Shown piece by piece: positions 6,162-7,408 of a stretch of DNA of 7,408 nt. Source of the stretch: Campylobacterales bacterium (GTDB taxonomy: Bacteria > Campylobacterota > Campylobacteria > Campylobacterales > Arcobacteraceae); NCBI GenBank assembly GCA_027064245.1, contig JAMOPZ010000418.1:1-7408 (forward strand). The letters run 5' to 3'. The translations under genes and the position numbers were made by a program. The number at the start of each line of letters is the position of its first letter. Within the stretch, counting starts at the first letter, position 1. Under the pieces are notes generated by a model. It saw only the letters and a list, made by a program, of their open reading frames with translations. It was not told the origin of the DNA and ran no database searches.

Positions 6162-6764
6162 TACTATCCAAGAATTTATTATTAAAAGCTTATCATTATG
6201 ATATATTTTACCCTCAAATTTATCCCCTTTATTGTAAGTTCCTACACCTTTTGGAGTTCCACTCATAACTATATCACCATTTTCAAAACTCATAAAAGTT
6301 TTAATCTCATCTATCATAGTATTTGGTTTATAGATCATAAGATCATAAGTAGCCTCTTGTATTAAAGCATCATTTATAAAAAGTTGAAGCTTAATATCTT
6401 CTAAATTGCCATCAAATTTAACAAATTCACTAAAAACAGCACTTCCATCAAAAGATTTTGCCCTCTCCCACGGAAGACCTTTTTGTTTCATTTTATTTTG
6501 AATAAAAGCATGAGTTAGATCAAGACCAAACCCTATACCATCTATTTTATTATCAATAATCAAAAAACAGATCTCAGCTTCATATCTAGTATCTTCATAA
6601 AAATAGTTTAACTTATCTGTTACTGCACTATTTGGTTTGTTAAAAATAACCATAGAATCAGGTGTTTCATTGTCTAACTCTTTTATATGTTCTACATAGT
6701 TTCTACCTATACATACCACTTTGCTTGGGGTTATTTTTTTATTGTTATAATTTATTGTTTTCAT
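6159..6764 (-). CDS. Fumarylacetoacetate hydrolase (FAH) family protein, short FAHD1-like form
   Basis: This is a metal-dependent enzyme of the FAH superfamily, whose members act on oxaloacetate, acylpyruvates or related 2-oxo acids. The 201 residues open with KVVCIGRNYVEHIKEL (15-30), where H26 and E29 keep the spacing of the His-Glu dyad of human FAHD1. Two metal ligands are E62 and E64 (RYEAEI), and the third is probably D82 in GLDLT. KGLPWERAKSFDGSA (95-109) and MSGTPKGVG (167-175) complete the family pattern. The segment between the EXE pair and D82 is about ten residues shorter than in FAHD1, and the common TARD-type sequence after it reads THAF. The ATG at 6764 has only a weak ribosome binding site. 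The substrate is unknown, with oxaloacetate decarboxylase or acylpyruvase as the best guesses. Its stop lies inside the promoter of the next operon. Confidence 0.88.
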   Translation of the reverse strand: MKTINYNNKKITPSKVVCIGRNYVEHIKELDNETPDSMVIFNKPNSAVTDKLNYFYEDTRYEAEICFLIIDNKIDGIGFGLDLTHAFIQNKMKQKGLPWERAKSFDGSAVFSEFVKFDGNLEDIKLQLFINDALIQEATYDLMIYKPNTMIDEIKTFMSFENGDIVMSGTPKGVGTYNKGDKFEGKIYHNDKLLIINSWIV

Positions 6765-6833
6765 AAATTTATTCTAGTTGATTTATACTTTAAAAGCCTT
6801 TAAACTATGGTGTTAGATGATATATCTTTAAAT

Positions 6834-7157
6834 TTAACTCTCTTTATCATACCCTATCCTAACCATCTCTTCGCAATTATTTAATATATTTTTATGAAAA
6901 GATTCAGGTAATCTATACCAATCAAATACTTGTACTATAATAGGTATATTAGAATCACTAAGCTTTTCTTTAAATTCTATATATTGGGATATATCTAGTT
7001 TAATTTCATCTTTTGAAATTATAGCTATATCCAAATCACTCATATCATGTGCTTCTCCATTTACACGACTACCATAAGCTAGAAGTTTACAAGGAGTTTT
7101 AAGTGTATCTTTAGCTATTTGTATGATACTATCTTTATCTTGTGGTCTAATTAGCAT
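6834..7157 (-). CDS. MNT-family minimal nucleotidyltransferase (putative MntA-type antitoxin)
   Basis: At 107 residues this is a minimal polymerase-beta-like nucleotidyltransferase. The signature GS-x10-DxD is exact: G29-S30, ten residues, then D41-L42-D43 (SDLDIAI). D79 in VQVFDW supplies the likely third catalytic carboxylate. Proteins of this class paired with a HEPN partner act as MntA-type antitoxins that transfer AMP groups to a tyrosine of the toxin, as shown in the Shewanella HepT/MntA system. The gene starts inside the end of the upstream HEPN gene (11-base overlap), so the two are surely co-translated. The ATG at 7157 has only a weak AGAAG ribosome binding site, consistent with coupling. 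Older annotation would call it an HI0073-type nucleotidyltransferase. Enzyme class is firm, while the antitoxin role is inferred from the partner. Confidence 0.88.
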   Translation of the reverse strand: MLIRPQDKDSIIQIAKDTLKTPCKLLAYGSRVNGEAHDMSDLDIAIISKDEIKLDISQYIEFKEKLSDSNIPIIVQVFDWYRLPESFHKNILNNCEEMVRIGYDKES

Positions 7158-7407
7158 CTATCGCTTCTATTAATCTATTTGTATCTTTAATAAATTGTTC
7201 TATAATTACTAAAGTTTCATTCGCTAGATTTTCGCCATAATCATGACTTGTAGAGTTTCTATTGTCCCTATATTTTAGCCATCTATCAACTTCATCAATA
7301 CTTAATATACTATGAAGTCCTGCTTGTCTGAATATATCTTTAAAATTTAGTTTATCAACTGCTTTATTTGTATGTAAATATGGTTTTAAAAGTTTTTTTA
7401 GAATTTT
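7147..7407 (-). CDS. HEPN-domain protein, HI0074/HepT-like (putative toxin; 5' end outside window)
   Basis: An open frame enters from the right edge and gives 86 C-terminal residues before a TAG at 7149-7147. It reads as an all-helical HEPN domain of the HI0074 'nucleotidyltransferase substrate-binding' type. The FKDIFRQAGL stretch (22-31) is followed by W43 and then YRDNRNSTSHDYGE (46-59). RNSTSHDY (R50-H55-Y57, at 7260-7237) fits the Rx4HxY motif exactly. Arg and His form the RNase centre of HEPN toxins, and Tyr is the residue AMPylated by the MntA partner in the Shewanella system. Family length is about 130-145, so roughly 45-55 residues lie outside the window. The 11-base overlap with the nucleotidyltransferase gene marks a two-gene module. 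Toxicity itself is inferred. Confidence 0.82.
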   Translation of the reverse strand, partial: KILKKLLKPYLHTNKAVDKLNFKDIFRQAGLHSILSIDEVDRWLKYRDNRNSTSHDYGENLANETLVIIEQFIKDTNRLIEAIDAN

Positions 7408-7408
7408 T

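Noticed and set aside
6782..6787. TATAAA on the minus strand as a -10 box for the FAH-family gene
   Set aside because: There is no extended TG and no -35, and the implied leader would be only about 11 nt. Such hexamers are expected by chance here; the gene may be read from the HEPN/MNT promoter outside the window.
6789..6804. Inverted repeat TTTAAA-AGCC-TTTAAA between the MNT gene and the FAH-family gene
   Set aside because: The stem is only six A/T pairs and lacks a following T-run, so it is indistinguishable from background in such AT-rich DNA. The 69-base gap holds nothing else I can support.

Overview
The window is a compact, very AT-rich stretch of bacterial chromosome with almost no intergenic space. 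The proteins and the A/T-biased codon use look like Campylobacterota (a relative of the Sulfurimonas/Arcobacter/Sulfurovum group). This is judged from remembered family features, such as a NusA ending just after KH2 and short separate PabB and PabC proteins. No database search was possible, so genus is left open.

Layout. A plus-strand run holds the 3' end of nusA (2-415), cysS (415-1830) and prmA (1830-2666). Both junctions overlap by a single base (TAATG and TAGTG), so the three genes look like one translationally coupled information-processing operon. From 2663 to the right edge everything is on the minus strand. In transcription order, the edge first gives a HEPN-type protein (cut by the window) and an MNT nucleotidyltransferase, overlapping by 11 bases. 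Next come a short fumarylacetoacetate-hydrolase-family protein, a leader with a good extended -10 box, a CNNM/DUF21-CBS membrane protein, pyrB, pabB and pabC. The last four genes are adjacent or overlapping and form an apparent operon.

How the genes relate. cysS, nusA and prmA serve translation and transcription. pyrB makes carbamoyl-aspartate for pyrimidines. pabB and pabC convert chorismate to p-aminobenzoate for folate; the amidotransferase partner pabA is not present here. The CNNM protein is probably linked to divalent-metal (Mg2+) handling. The HEPN/MNT pair carries the hallmark motifs of the MntA/HepT class of toxin-antitoxin modules (type VII).

Most notable points. (1) A canonical intrinsic terminator (8-bp stem, 5-nt loop, run of nine T) lies inside the first 25 codons of pabB, 18 nt after the pyrB stop, where it could attenuate pabBC. 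(2) A bidirectional terminator-like hairpin contains the overlapping stop codons of prmA and pabC. (3) The leader before the CNNM gene has an extended -10, an unused strong Shine-Dalgarno with a possible 19-codon upstream ORF, and a perfect 12-bp palindrome. (4) The HEPN/MNT pair has intact catalytic and target motifs. No CRISPR array, insertion sequence, tRNA or rRNA was seen, and no gene-free stretch exceeds about 80 bases.
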